NCBI GenBank assembly: GCA_001910725.1
Contig: MJGA01000002.1
Coordinates: 2,294,001-2,358,000 of the forward strand
Origin: Phanerodontia chrysosporium
Lineage: Eukaryota > Basidiomycota > Agaricomycetes > Polyporales > Phanerochaetaceae
DNA: 64,000 bases
Reading direction: 5' to 3'
Shown: positions 45,846 through 59,133 of the stretch, one piece after another
Layout: every line of letters begins with the position of its first letter
How positions within the stretch are numbered: the stretch's first letter is position 1
Translations under genes and position numbers: made by a program
Notes under the pieces: generated by a model
The model's input: only the letters and a program-made list of their open reading frames with translations
The model's database searches: none
What the model was told of the DNA's origin: nothing

Positions 45846-46603
45846 TCATGGCCAGGTGACACACGTTCTAACTACTGATAAGATCTGGAGTAGAGACAGA
45901 GCCAATGCAACGGCCAAGGTTGCGAGTTCGTATACATTGTGTGGGACTATCCCAGCTTCGGCACCGGTTGCCGTGAAAAGCGAACCGGAGAGGACCACAA
46001 GGAATAAGATGATAGAACTATGACATCGAGTTCAGCGTATGAGATAAATGATCGAATTCACGCGTTACCTTGCAATCAACGCAATGGGAGAAATGGCTGA
46101 TATGGTGCATCGCGACCAGCCGCGCCGGACGGCCTGTAGGATATGAGCGATGTATCTGTACCGTATCACAACTTCACAAACCTGTGTAAACCGCTGGTCA
46201 CGTCCTTCGGAGTCACGTCGCAAGAGTTTGAGGCGAAGGCGCAAAGTCAGAGAGGTCAGCAGGCCCACGACGTCAATGAGACACGCCAGATAGCCCGTTG
46301 TCCGCAAAGTCGGGCTCGAAGCGACACTGTGCAGTGTTGTCATCGAGAACATAGAGCTGAAATGACCGCTGTAAGTCCGTAGTAACACCTTCGTGAACGA
46401 GAGGCTCGCCTGAAAAGCAGACCGGTCACAAGGATATTTGAGTCCAGGTGGTCCGTGAGCGCGTCGACATCAGAGCGTGCCCAGTGGCTGCTGTCCGCAG
46501 TCTGCCACAAGACAGTGCTAGCTTTCGCGGTCGGGGTAGGGAAACCAAACTGCTTCTCGTTGAGGTTATGGCTGTAGCACGAGGAGTACGTTCCGTGAGA
46601 CAT
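45846..46603 (-). CDS. Four-helix membrane protein D of the local family
   Basis: Unknown function. Exons 46603-46182, 46133-46069 and 46017-45846. N-tail MSHGTYSSCYSHNLNEKQFG, TM1 around NILVTGLLF, TM2 YLACLIDVVGLLTSLTL, basic loop RRDSEGRDQRFTQ ending at a phase 0 intron, AVRRGWSRCTISAI, then a phase 2 intron immediately before TM3 SIILFLVVLSGSLF; TM4 LATLAVALALSLLQIL. The second and third introns match those of C and E in position and phase. The TM1 intron of the others is absent. The frame requires one base in the AAAA run at 46423-46426, and exon 1 (422 bp) is exactly one base short. Confidence 0.62.
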
Positions 46604-47490
46604 TGCAGGTAGAGCTTCAGGCTACTGTTCGAGCTGCGGGCACAGAATGAGGGGTGCAAAAGGTCCTACAGGGTCACTCACCCTATTTATTCTTGGATGA
46701 CACCAGCCCTCCATGCGGGCATAAGACAACAACCGCAAGGAGGTGCGCCGAGCAGGCACCGCACGATTGGAAGGTAGCGGGATGCCACAGGAGACCTGCC
46801 GTATCACAGCATGATGGCCGCACTGCATCTCTGCTAACCATAAGAGCACAGAATACCGCACTGTGCGTAGTGAAGATGTGGTCGAGGATGTACTCGAGGA
46901 AGCGCCGATGGCTCTTCGCGAGCACAGCTGTGCGTTTCTTGAACCGCATCAGCCAACTACACCTGCGCTCCGCAAGTGGTCTCTCGCGCAATATGTACAT
47001 CTTCGTATATACGTTTTTGTCGCGGCGTTCCGCACCCATCTTCCACGTACTGCAGCTAGCCTACTCGGCCTTGCAAGGCTCACAGCTTTGCACCAGCAGA
47101 CGTGCACGGCAGCCCCGTTCTATTCAGTGAGACCCTGTTGGCTATGCCTAGCATGTTCTTCGTGTACTCTGAAACCACTTACAGGCTTACATTACGCAGC
47201 AGGTCCCTGTGGCCAGTGCAAGCACAGTCCCTTTAAGCTGAACCTCTAGTCGGGGGACGCTAAGTCCAATGATCCCTCCCCAGGATCGCTAGAGCACCGT
47301 ACCAGGCTCCAAATTCATATTTCTTCTCGTTTTTACAGGCGCTCTTCCGAGAGGTGTTATTCGGACCAGGCTGTGCTCAGGTGAAAGTGTCCATAGCCTC
47401 GTCTGAGCTCTGAAGTATAGATAGGGGCCTCCGATAAGTGATAGCCCCCCAAACCTTTCAGCCTGAAGGCCATCCCGTCATCTCCATCCC
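46604..47490. other. Spacer between D and E with unresolved open frames
   Basis: 887 bp between divergent genes D and E. Overlapping open frames on both strands (minus 46683-47039; plus 46863-47249) contain hydrophobic or basic stretches such as KRRWLFASTAVRF and MYIFVYTFLSRR. None could be built into a spliced model, and a degenerate family member is possible but unproven. Confidence 0.35.
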
Positions 47491-48406
47491 ATGGCAACTT
47501 GGTCGAGTCTTGTCCCTATGTCCGTCAACTCGTTCGTCGAGCTCACGGGCGTCTCCGCCACCGTCTGTGCCGACATCGCGCTCTATATCGTGGCCGGCGC
47601 TGTGGCAGTCGCAATATGCGCGAAGAGGATTTGGCTCATCTCAAATATATATAAAGAAAACCCACCTCGCGTTGGTCACCCGGCTCTTGAAGCAAAACAA
47701 TTCCAGCTCTTCCTCAAAGAGTGTAGTGACCAGTACAATTACAATATGCTGGCCTCTCTAGCCACTTGCGTGTAAGTCCATCGTCGGAAATAGCTCCGCA
47801 AGTGCTGACCATCGACTTCAGGTCTTTGACCCTGTATATCAATCTTGACAGGGCCAGGGCCCAGGCAGAGACCCACGTCGCATTGCAAGCTCTTGCAGTC
47901 ATGGGTATGGCCAGCCTGCTGTCCGGCATCTTTCTGAGTCTCCTATACATGGACGTGTTCGCACATGTCTCCAGATCCTACAGCAACACAGTGACGTGGG
48001 TTCAAGTAAGCCAACACCGTTCACACGTTAGCATTCATGCTGAAGATCATGCGCGCCCCACAGGCCGCAGTTGCTACGACCGGATCGCGCCTTGGCATGG
48101 CGGTGATCCTCGCGACACCGTTCGCGTCCACGGCGAGGTAAGACTGGCAACTCCCAGACTCGTCTGCGCTGCTTGCTAACGCAATTCCTTAGCGGTATCG
48201 GTGCATTCATCATGTTTCGCGTTCTCTCCGTCGTGTCGTCGGTCATGAGCGCGGAGCATGTCGTATACCGGACGACTGAGACCACCAAGCAGCATATTGC
48301 TACGGCTACCACCGCATACGTCGTCGTCGTAGCCGTCATGACCGCCATCGTCGCCACGAGTCTGTGGCGTACCAAGACCTACGGCATCAGCATCTCAAAC
48401 CATTAG
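47491..48406 (+). CDS. Four-helix membrane protein E of the local family
   Basis: Unknown function. Four exons (47491-47771, 47822-48005, 48064-48137, 48193-48406) join without correction to 250 aa. The N-terminal part already carries an extra hydrophobic segment (ICADIALYIVAGAVAVAI-like, residues about 24-45), then KQFQLFLKECSDQYNYN, TM1 MLASLATCVSLTLYI split by a phase 2 intron, TM2 MGMASLLSGIFLSLLYM, SNTVTWVQ ending at a phase 0 intron, AAVATTGSRLGMAV, a phase 2 intron, TM3 FIMFRVLSVVSSVMS, and TM4 AYVVVVAVMTAIVATSLW with a short tail. It is the best-preserved member and the reference for intron positions. Confidence 0.72.
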
Positions 48407-48957
48407 GACTATGCCGTTTCGTTCCACATAGGAGAGATACCCAGACCCACGCTAATCTCTGCGTGCGTGCCATGACCCCTCCCATTTGCTACCCTCCGCT
48501 CCTCATCACAAAACATCACAAAACGAAAGACGAAGCCCATTGTCTCGTCATGTAACACTCAGAAGGGACACATAGGACATATCATTAACGCGCTATGCGC
48601 ATAAAAGCATGCAACACTAGATCGCGTAGCTCGAGGCATGACGAGGAGGAAAAAAAGGACCAGCTAGTCACCGCTCCAGCCAATGTTTCAGGGACTTTGT
48701 AGGATTCTAGCGGTCCCTCGGAACAGCGACTCCAATCAAATGTACTTTGTCTCGGTCGCGTTGAAGACAGTCTGAACAGCTGGGCAAATTGGTATGTCCT
48801 TTGGGGGTGACAAGAACTCTGCCTGTGCGAGAAGAGACGTGCCCATGATTGAGTAGAATGAGGCATCACGACACGGACGCCATCCTCTCAGACGCTTTGT
48901 CCAGCCATCAAGCAGAAATTGTATTGAAGAGTTATCCTGCATCCATGAAGTAGTCCA
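48407..48957. other. Convergent spacer, protein E / YIPF6-like
   Basis: 551 bp between opposed stop codons. Open frames here on the minus strand lie beyond the YIPF6-like stop and lack recognisable content. Confidence 0.4.
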
Positions 48958-50388
48958 TCATTGAATAATGATCATCCAAGCCAGAATGAAATAGAAGAGC
49001 CTGGCGCAGGAGGAGTAAGCGCAGCACGTCGATATCGAAAGACGAAAGACGTACAGTAATGGGTAAACCGCAAGCAGAATCCGTTGTTGCTCGATTTTCG
49101 TACCATCGAGGAAGTTAACGGACGCTGCCAAGATCACTGAGTTCGAGTCGATAGCGAGGATCTACTGTGGCACTCACCCCATACGCACCAACCCCAGGCA
49201 GCGATAGCTATTGGCGCTCTGACGTAGATGAGATGGACAAATGTAGACACCAGCGCAGCAATATTTAATGGCGCAACACAGTATCCGAATACGCAAAGTC
49301 CCTGGAAGAAGGACCTGATAGTTTGTGAGCCGAGGAGTTCTATGCAACTATATTGTAAGGCTTACACTCTGCCGCCGAGCAGCTATACCAGCGTAGGTCA
49401 ACGTCAGTCCGTGCCAAAGCATATGTTCACTGACCTTGGCTTGCACGGTCACGACGAGGGAACCCATAGAGATGATCCCAACAACGCTCGTAAATACCCC
49501 AAGGGATTGGGACGCAGGAGCCTGTTTTGATGAGCGTCACGCGATAGACCACCAAGGATAATCCACATACGTTGACACTAAGCAGTATGCCCAACGTTAG
49601 GCAGAATAGGAAAGGGCCCCACAGATCCCAATCCCTGCAGATAGCGTCATAAGACTGTCATACAGGTACGTCTGGTGGTCATACCTCAGGACTTCGCGGG
49701 AAGCGCCTCCTCTCGGAGGATACAAGACTTGAACAAGCTTGGTATATATCGAGAGTAGGTCACGTCCCTAGTATGGATGAGAATCGTCACGGGTATGTGG
49801 CCAGGGTACATATTACTGACAATAGTGGTGGTTATCGGTTCGTCCAGCGTATCCACTCCTGTCTGTCTGTACGCCATATGAGTTACGCATAAAGTGCACA
49901 AGAGGATACTCACCGTGTTTCAACCCTTACCCCGCCAATGGTCTGCCGTGCCGACGGGGGACCACCATTAGGTGCGCTGCCGATGTTCCCTGAGAGCGGT
50001 GTACTGGGGAACTGCGAGCCTCCAGAGGGTGTCGCGAGCTGCTCGGTTGCGCGAGATTTACCCTTATCTGGTACCACACTTGAGGGGGTTCCCGGCATCC
50101 CTGGGTGCGAGAATCCAGGGATAGCCTCCTCATCGAGGTCGTCATCGTCGTCTGTGGATGTTACATGTCATGATAGTCGCGCTTTCGACGGACTTCGCGC
50201 ACAAAGCACGTACCGGCCTGAATAAATTGGGAAGTAGAAGTGAGAGGAGTTGTTGCGCTGTCTTCAGGCGCTGCATCTGGTTCTCGTTGTGATTGGGAAT
50301 GAGCGAGATGGAGGTTGCTCGCCGGGGCGGAATACGAGCCACGTGGACCACGTGGCTGGACAGAGTGACGCGTCGCGCTGCTTTAACC
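48958..50388 (-). CDS. Yip1-domain Golgi membrane protein (YIPF6 type)
   Basis: Yip1-family proteins bind Rab GTPases and act in ER-Golgi vesicle traffic. The N-terminal cytosolic part reads PLTSTSQFIQADDDDDLDEE then AIPGFSHPGMPGTPS. Seven or more introns later the conserved core appears: VDTLDEPITTTI, RDLLSIYTKLVQVLYPPRGG, REVLRDWDLWGPFLFCLTLG, VFTSVVGIISMGSLVVTVQA, LLGGRVSFFQGLCVFGYC, and VAPLNIAALVSTFVH. Two C-terminal helices end LFYFILAWMIIIQ at TGA 48958. This order with the DWDLWGP and LLGG-x-x-SFFQ motifs is that of YIPF6. The start is unresolved: the frame is open from about 50388 but contains no ATG before the conserved part, so a first exon or a lost base is missing close to the proteasome gene. 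Confidence 0.85.
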
Positions 50389-50458
50389 GCTTACCATTCC
50401 CCTTCCATCCTCCTTTCACGACTTCACGACTCCCAGCTCTGCACATTTTATTCGAAAG
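50389..50458. promoter_or_regulatory. Short bidirectional promoter, YIPF6-like / RPT2
   Basis: About 70 bp separate the 5' limit of the YIPF6-like open frame from the RPT2 ATG. Both genes must be driven from here or from within each other's 5' regions. C/T-rich on the plus strand (CCATCCTCCTTTCACGACTT); no TATA box. Confidence 0.45.
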
Positions 50459-52039
<1,581 letters not shown>

Positions 52040-52136
52040 ACTATCGTTGTATACCTTATCATATGCTAGTTCCCTTTTCTTCCTGGTTGTGTTTGTGCCT
52101 GTCGCCTCACTCTGGACAACGAAGTCTATAATAATG

Positions 52137-53968
52137 TCAACCGTCGCGGTTGAATGGCTTGCGCCCCACGAAAGCTCTCATGGATCTGCATATGCGGTGC
52201 TCAAGGGCAGGACTCTCCTCATCGACTTCTATGAAGCCGGCGCGGTTTCGCCAGTCTTTGACGTCGGGCGGCTCGTCCGATGCCTCTCGTGCCCACGCGA
52301 CAGCATTATCTATAAATGTACGCATGCGCATACGGTCTCGCATGTCACTTTTCGCAGTTTCAGCATGGTGACTTCGAAGGTATGTTATGCATCCTCACCA
52401 TTCCCAATTCAGCCAGGCCGCGTTGAACTCATCTTTGAGGTCAGACAACGCGTCCTGTGTAGTCGGAGCGGGTCCATTGAGGCTCTTGTACTCCTCGTAG
52501 ATCGCCTGTTTGCACCCCGAAACGAGGGCGACAGTTCGACCGAGATGCATCGCCGCGCAGGCCTCCGCCGACATCACGCTCCCTGGGCCACTCGGCACGT
52601 CCTCGCCAGCCCCATTTTGCGACGCCTCCACGACCGAGAAATCGCGCAGCGCTAGGTCGCCTCCTGGGATGATCGGCGGGAGCACCGGCGCGCCGCCGTC
52701 TTTCGCGTCGTAGAGGCGCGTGTTTGGCGGGAGCGCGACCTGGAGCGCGGCGGCCGCCGGCGGCTCCTCGTCAAACTCGGCAGCGAAGTAGAACTGGAGC
52801 ACGGCGAGCAGGCTCGGTGGGAGGAAGCGCCGCAGGAGCATGCGGTCCCACGCGGCGCGGAGCTTCGCGTGGTTCCGCGGGTCGAGCACCTCGAGGTAGT
52901 CGATGCGCTCTGATGCGGCCGGCGCAAGGTCCTCGGTGCTCGTGTCGGGCTGCAACAGCGCGGTCACGAGACGAGACGACGAGGATTTGCGCGTGAGGCG
53001 TCGAGAGAGCGTGGGTGATTTTTGGGGTTCTGGGATGGTGTCTGTGCTGGGCGCCCTCAGGGTAGGTACGACCTCGGACTTGACCCAGTCTGGTTGCGGG
53101 CCGCAAGGAAAGATAAGGTCGTCTTCAATGATCTGTGAGTTCGAGAATGCTAGGGATCAGCGGTGCTAATTGCCGAAGATGGTTCAGCACGCACCTCAAC
53201 ATATCCGCCAGGGATTAAGACCCTTGAGACTTCCTGGAGAGTCGATGCGTTAATTTGTAAGTACCTAACCGTCCCAAAGCACGCACTTGCAGAAGATGGC
53301 CCCACTGCGTGGTGTCAGCGGAGATTGCCTTCATAGAGGAGGGGGCTCACCTCATCCTCCGGGACGCCTATCCCAACGTCGCAAATGCGGACAAAGTCAA
53401 AGCTATTTGATTTGAACGGCAATGGATCAAGGCTACGGAGCATCAGCTACGAGGATTTAAGATACGGAGTGATGTGAACGGGGCGCACAAATTTCCGTGT
53501 ACCCAGCGCACCCGGTTGACGATGTCAGAGATGCCGGGCTGTTCAGCGAACCTCTTGAGGTCAGGCTGAACTTGGCGGCAGTCAAGCCCAATAAATTTGC
53601 AATCCTAAGGGCGGTGTAGGTGCGGCGTTGACAGGTGAAAATTATCGAGACGCTTACGGGCCATTGGCGAGCGGCTTCGATGACCCAGAGGCCAGAGCCG
53701 CAGCCTACGTCGAGTACGCTGGAAGGCGGGGAGTCTGCCAGGCGAGTGGTGAGCCCTTTGTAAAAGGATCTCAAGAACATGAAGTTCCAGTTGTCACTAG
53801 TGTGGCGCACTCCGTTAGTCTCGGAGCAGGTGGCGGCGACATCGCTCACAAAGCGAGCTGCTCTGACGCATACTGCACGGGGTCCCAGACCTCGCCTAGA
53901 GCGCGGTCGCTCTTGCGTGGCTTGCGACCGCCGACGGGGACGTCTCTGGTGATGCTCGGGGACGACAT
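52137..53968 (-). CDS. SAM-dependent methyltransferase, basidiomycete type
   Basis: Starts MSSPSITRDVPVGGRKPRKS. After a first intron: FDNWNFMFLRSFYKGLTTRL, then motif I SVLDVGCGSGLWVIEAARQW, KFIGLDCRQVQPDLKRFAEQ, VNRVRWVHGN, SFDFVRICDVGIGVPEDEWG and VLIPGGYVEI, the class I methyltransferase order. A long C-terminal region (IDYLEVLDPRNHAKLRAAWD..., LLAVLQFYFAAEFDEEPP) follows. A last exon beyond a 51 bp intron (MRTFIDNAVAWAREAS, ALEHRICRSMRAFVG) ends at TGA 52137, leaving only 97 bp to the RPT2 stop. Substrate unknown. One base appears missing at the acceptor near 53601-53607 before DCKFIGLD. Confidence 0.8.
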
Positions 53969-54296
53969 GTGGGCGAGGCTGGTTGTCAGCGGGCGAGGGA
54001 GACGGCGAGGGAGGTCTGCATTCTGCGAGGAGCCCTGGAGACGGAGGGGGCCTTAAGATATACGGGCAGTTAGCTGTTCCGCGGGGTGCATATGGGTGTG
54101 TCATAACGGCGGCCCTTTTTGACGCATCGGTTTGTATTGTGCAGCATCGTGTTCACGGTCAGTGCCTCGGTCGCCAACGCCGCGCAGGAGACGCGTCCAC
54201 CCGGATATGTCCATATCCGGCACTTGTATTATTTCCCCGCGCAACAACTCCCGCCCGCCGCAGAAATCCCAGAAACAACATCCACCTCCGCTCGTC
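53969..54296. promoter_or_regulatory. Divergent promoter region, methyltransferase / NDUFB8
   Basis: 328 bp between opposite ATGs; no named element found. Confidence 0.4.
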
Positions 54297-54871
54297 ATGC
54301 AAGCCCTCCGTGCAGCTGCTCGCCCCGCGGCGGGCCTCCGCAGAGCGACTGCGAACGCAGTGCGCACCTATGCCACGCCCGTGCCGCACGGCGAGTTCCC
54401 GCCCTCGAAAGACCCCCAGCTTGCGGGCTACCCAGAGCTCCCATACGTCTCAAAGCAGCGTCGTTCACCCTTCGGCTGGGACGACCCGCAGATGCGTCGC
54501 AACTTTGGCGAGCCTGTGCGTGTACTCTCGCTAAGCTTGCGGCCGTAACCTGACACGTCTCTCCGGTGCAGCCCCACGAGCAGGAGGAGATACTGTCCAT
54601 GTGGGGTCCGGACGCACCCGTGGTAGACCCTTCACGCGCCCTCCGCAACTTCCTCATCGCGTTCGGAACGTTTGCAGGCTTCGGCCTGCTCTGCCTCGCC
54701 ATCCAGCCAGAGATGCCTGCCGTCCGACGCGAGTACCCCTTCGACGGCCTCCAGAAGGAGCTTGGTGGGCTTGAGGAGAACAAGGTACGCTACTTCGGTC
54801 CTGCAATCCGCTCTGGGGCAAAGCTGACGCACACGCAGGCGAGGCCGGAGAGCCTGGAAGACGAGGAGTGA
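54297..54871 (+). CDS. NDUFB8: Complex I subunit NDUFB8 (ASHI)
   Basis: Accessory subunit of mitochondrial NADH:ubiquinone oxidoreductase. Three exons (54297-54515, 54572-54784, 54839-54871) encode 154 aa. The N-terminus is an Ala/Arg mitochondrial presequence (MQALRAAARPAAGLRRATAN). Conserved segments: GYPELPYVSKQRRSPFGWDD, PQMRRNFGEPPHEQEEILSM, WGPDAPVV. One membrane helix (FLIAFGTFAGFGLLCLAI) is followed by REYPFDGLQKELGG and an acidic end. This is the fungal NDUFB8 arrangement. No frame break. Confidence 0.9.
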
Positions 54872-55021
54872 TCATCTTGAGCACTGCTTCAATATCATTG
54901 CATTCATTCGAGGTCTCTCACTGAGTGTCCGGACGCAAGGATCAGAGGCATTTACATTACGGTATGGTAAGTTAGCAATTATGCGTGACATCGTACCCCA
55001 TCGCATGGTACTGCAACGTGG

Positions 55022-58000
55022 TTACTCCGTGCCGTTCTCCTCCTCCAGCCCAGAGGGTGCCTGCTTGTAAGCGGGCCGCGGCCGCGGACGAAGCTTCGGT
55101 GCTTGTGCGGCAGGCTCAACAGATTGGGCTAATGGCTCCCCTTCTGACGATGAAGAGGACTCCGAGTCCGACACCTGAACCCTTTTCTTCCGTGATGCAG
55201 ACGCGCCACCTCCACGACCTCGCCCTCTGCTGCCTCGCTTGCCCCGGACGGCAGGATTGCCCCGAGTCGGATTGCTCGTCTTTCGCTTCTTCTTGGGCCG
55301 GCCGTCCTCGCCTCCTTCATTCTCGCTCCCTGACGCGTTGCCCGAGGACGAGGACGATCGTGATTGCGCTCGCTGTTTCCGAAAGTCAGAGACTACCTGC
55401 TGCAGCCGCTTGCTCGCATAGGCCTGTCTCTTGCGGGGTGCGCCCGCTCCCGTCGGGACGTCGAAAAATGCGTTCAGGGTCCCCTGGCGGTTGGTGCCTC
55501 CAGCCTACGATAACGTGAGCCAACCATGCTGTATGCGGCGCGTTAAGACCTCACCTGGTTGCGCTTTCCAATCTTGTGGATGATGGGCAGCAGCAGATCA
55601 TCCACCTTTTCTTGCGCCCAACCCAGCTCGGCATTGAAGAATCTGATGGATCATGTACCTGAGGAAATGACGTTGTGCAGCGGTATGACACGTACTGTCT
55701 GAGAGCATCTAAGTCTGGTAGACCCCACTTGAAGGGCTCTTCTGAGCTGTCGACAGTGGGATGATAGTAGGCATCTCGCTGAAGTAGTTTGAGGGATGGG
55801 TCGATGTGAGGATATTAGATACATGACTTACGACAGCAGGATTCGGCCAATCTTCGGGCAGGTAGAGGTCTTTGAACCGCTTTTTCTACGCACAACTGGA
55901 ATTAGACATCACTCACGCATAACGTTAACGGGCACTTACGAAACGTTTCCGAAACTTGCTCTTGTTGTCCTCTGGCGTGTCTCTGCCGCTTTGGACTTTC
56001 CTCCACCACTCCCTGAACTTGTGCAAGCCATCGGGCCCCGGGAATTCAGTGAGGAGTTCCATCGCGACGACAGGCCCCACGCCCGGCAAGCCATCGGTGT
56101 AGTCGCTCCCCAGCAGGTACGCCAAGCGAACGAGCTTCTCACGATCCAATCCTAGCTCGCGTTCGAGGTCTGACAACAGGAAGCACTCGACAGTCTTCGA
56201 CTGGTTGAACATGTTCCGAAGCACACGCGCGCCACCGAACAGGAACACGTCCGAGTCGTCCGTGATGATGCCGTCGACGAGCCTGAGTGCGAGAAGCTCC
56301 GCGCATTGCGCCTCTGCCTCCATCGGTGCAGTGATGTACGGGATTCCGAACAGGCGAAGCATCATCTATGGCGCGTCGTGTCAGTACCCAAGACACATTA
56401 ATGACCACACAACGCGCTACCATGATTTGGGATATCATCTGCTGGGTGATGTCCTCGGAGTCGCGCATCGCGACCTTCCGCTGCTCGTTCAGCGCGCGGA
56501 TTTCATCGTCGATCTCCTTGCGAACTTCATCCAGGTTCCGCCCGCGAACCTGTGAGATGAACTGCGCGTACTCGTTCTCTTCGGCGTGCGGGTCCATCTC
56601 CTGTGCAGCGTCCCAGTCCTCGTCTGCCTTGACCTTCTTCTCCGCCTCCGCGACCGGGTCGCCCGATGGAGAGGCAGAACGCGACCAGGGCTCGTCGCCG
56701 GAGTCGGATGAAGAGTCGTCGTCCGACGAGGCCACGGCGTTTGGCTCTGGCGATGGAGCCTGGTAGGCTTGGTTCCTGCTTTCGTCGACCGTTACAGCAG
56801 AAAACGGCTGGAGACCGAGAGTGCCGAGTCTCCCTGTTGGAAAGATGGCCGAGATGGGCCGTCCGCTCGCAGCACAATCAGTTCCGGCGTCGGAGGCAAG
56901 CTAGCATGTTCTGGTGCAGATATAGCAGATGCATTGGCGACAGCCTTTGAAGACTGTGGATCTTTAGACGGCAAGTCGTAAATCTGGGGAAGAACTTCCT
57001 CCATCTCCTCATCATCGCTGGAAAGAAGTTCCGTGACGATGTTGATCTCTGCAGCTGGAGGTTTCAGGTCGTTGTCTCGACGTGGTGTCGCCAAGGGAGA
57101 CGGCGCCGCAGCTGCTGAAGTTGCCAAAGCTGTAGGTCGAGGAGAGGTTACACAGGAACTTCTTCCATATCCTCATCTTCTGAGTCTACGACTGGCTTCT
57201 GCATAGACTGAGGCTCTGCGTTCTGCTCCTCCGACAGCAATAACGTGGGAGTACCGAAATCGCCGAAGTCATACGCAGGTTCCTTGCCCGAAGTCTGCCT
57301 CTGTGGAGGTGACGGCTTCTTGGGTCCTGCATTCGCAATAGACAACGCCGTCTCTAGTCGCGTGGGTGAGGCGTACAAGTCCTCGTCGACATCGAAATGC
57401 TGGGAATCATGGCCTTGAGCTTTGGGCGTTTGCGGTACTGTTCCGTCCAGCGTCGACCGCGAACTCGAAGCCCCTACGTTTGACCCGGAGGCGTCATGCA
57501 CCGTTCGCAAGCTTGAAGAGTCCGCTCTGGATGCTTCGATTGCTCGCCGGAGCTCCTCAGCCTCTACATCTGCCAAAGACTCCTGGATTGCACTGACGAG
57601 TTCAGGATCCAGCTCGTCGTCCTGCTCTTGCTCGGCCTCTATCTCTTCTGGCGCGAAGAGAGGTTTGGGTTTAGACTGAGGTTTCGTAGTAAGCGGTGCC
57701 AACTTCTTAGGTGAGTACCGTTTCGACAACGCCGACAGAGCCTGCCTACGACGGTATTCGCGCAGGTCAGGATCTACCACGGTGCCTGCTGGAACACTAA
57801 ATATATGAATGAGGGTCTGGGAAAAACCCGAGTTGAAATAACGTACATAAGCACCTCTTCCATCTCCATGTCACTCTCGTCGTCGATATCCTCAGGTATC
57901 GGATTCGGCCTGACCTCTTGTTTCGGTGGTATGGGGTCGTCTTGGTCAATCTCAATCGGTTTTGCGCGTGTACCCTCATCTCGCACTCCGAGGATCCACC

Positions 58001-59133
58001 CGCCACCTTCGCCTTCGTTCTTGATCAGGATGTACTGCTTATTCCGTTCACTGGCGATACGGATGGGTATCTCTACGTGCGCCTTTCCAATGCTGTCTGT
58101 GGTGATTAGAAGCTGTTGCGTCAGAGCGTTGCGCTGCTTCAGGTTCTTGATCTGCTCCTTAGAGAAGTCCATCGGCGTCTTCGCTTTCTTCAGCATGTTC
58201 TGGAGACGCGTGTACGATGTTTGACGAGACTTGAGGCGCAAGTCACCGATGATCTCGTACTGCACCTCAGTCGGCAGCTCACGGAATGCAGGGACGATAC
58301 GTCAAAATCCTCAGGACGCATCTCCTCGATGAAAGAGCGCAGCTCCTCCTCTGTTGCTAGTCGAGGATCTGGCGCAACCGAACGAGTCGCGTTAGCGATC
58401 CTCTCGTCCATATTGACGTCCGGCAGCTTATATGGATCGTGGTCATGCCAGCGACTCTTCTTCGTTGACGAAGGCGGAGTTTCCTCAGACGTCTTGGCAG
58501 CCCGTTTTGCAGGCGTCTTCGGCGGGGCAGATTGTGGATTCTCGAGGTCTTCGAGATACACAGTACTTTCGTCTATGACAACAGGACCGTCGCCGCGTTT
58601 AGCTTCCTGAGCTCTGCGACGCGTATGAGCATCGTCCAGAACGCGACGAGGCAACCCCCGAACATACCTCTGCGCGTGACTAACAGCCTCTCTACGCATG
58701 TGCGCAGCAAGCAGCCGTTCGGCTACCTTCGCATGACTTGCGGCTGCTCCGCTCTTCTTATTCTTCCTCTCCGCCTGAAGGAGGGTAAGCGTTAGGCATA
58801 AGCGGATGGTGAGTGCCACGCACAATAGTCGATCGCTTGAGAGCGGGGGCACCTCCGTCAAAGACGAACACAGGCTTGATTCCGTAAAAGAGCAGCTTGC
58901 TGATACGTCGCAAGAACCCAAGTACATGCGCATTCACCAAACCGCGGCCTTCTTTATCACGCATAGTGGCTTGAAACTGGTATATCCATATACTGGAATC
59001 TATGGCCATCGCCTTGCCTTCCATGGTCTCCAGCCTACACAATGAGCAAAAGCAGTGCTACCAGAAGAATGGCACTCACAGGACTGGTCGTCCGACTGGT
59101 TCCAGAAGGCTCCAGAGCGACTTGACACCCATT
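55022..59133 (-). CDS. RAD2: Nucleotide excision repair nuclease XPG/RAD2
   Basis: The 3' endonuclease of nucleotide excision repair. Exon 1 at 59133 reads [17 protein letters not shown], the canonical N-terminus. The N-nuclease domain continues [24 protein letters not shown] (catalytic Asp in AIDSS) and [13 protein letters not shown] (second Asp). A long acidic spacer (about 58700-56750) includes two UIM-like helices, [14 protein letters not shown] and [13 protein letters not shown], near 57545-57625. The I domain has [17 protein letters not shown] (catalytic Glu pair about 56320), [15 protein letters not shown] and the helix-hairpin [15 protein letters not shown] (about 56110). The C-terminal tail is Lys/Arg-rich and ends [10 protein letters not shown]. 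All catalytic acidic residues looked for are present. Spacer splice junctions were not all fixed. Confidence 0.9.
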
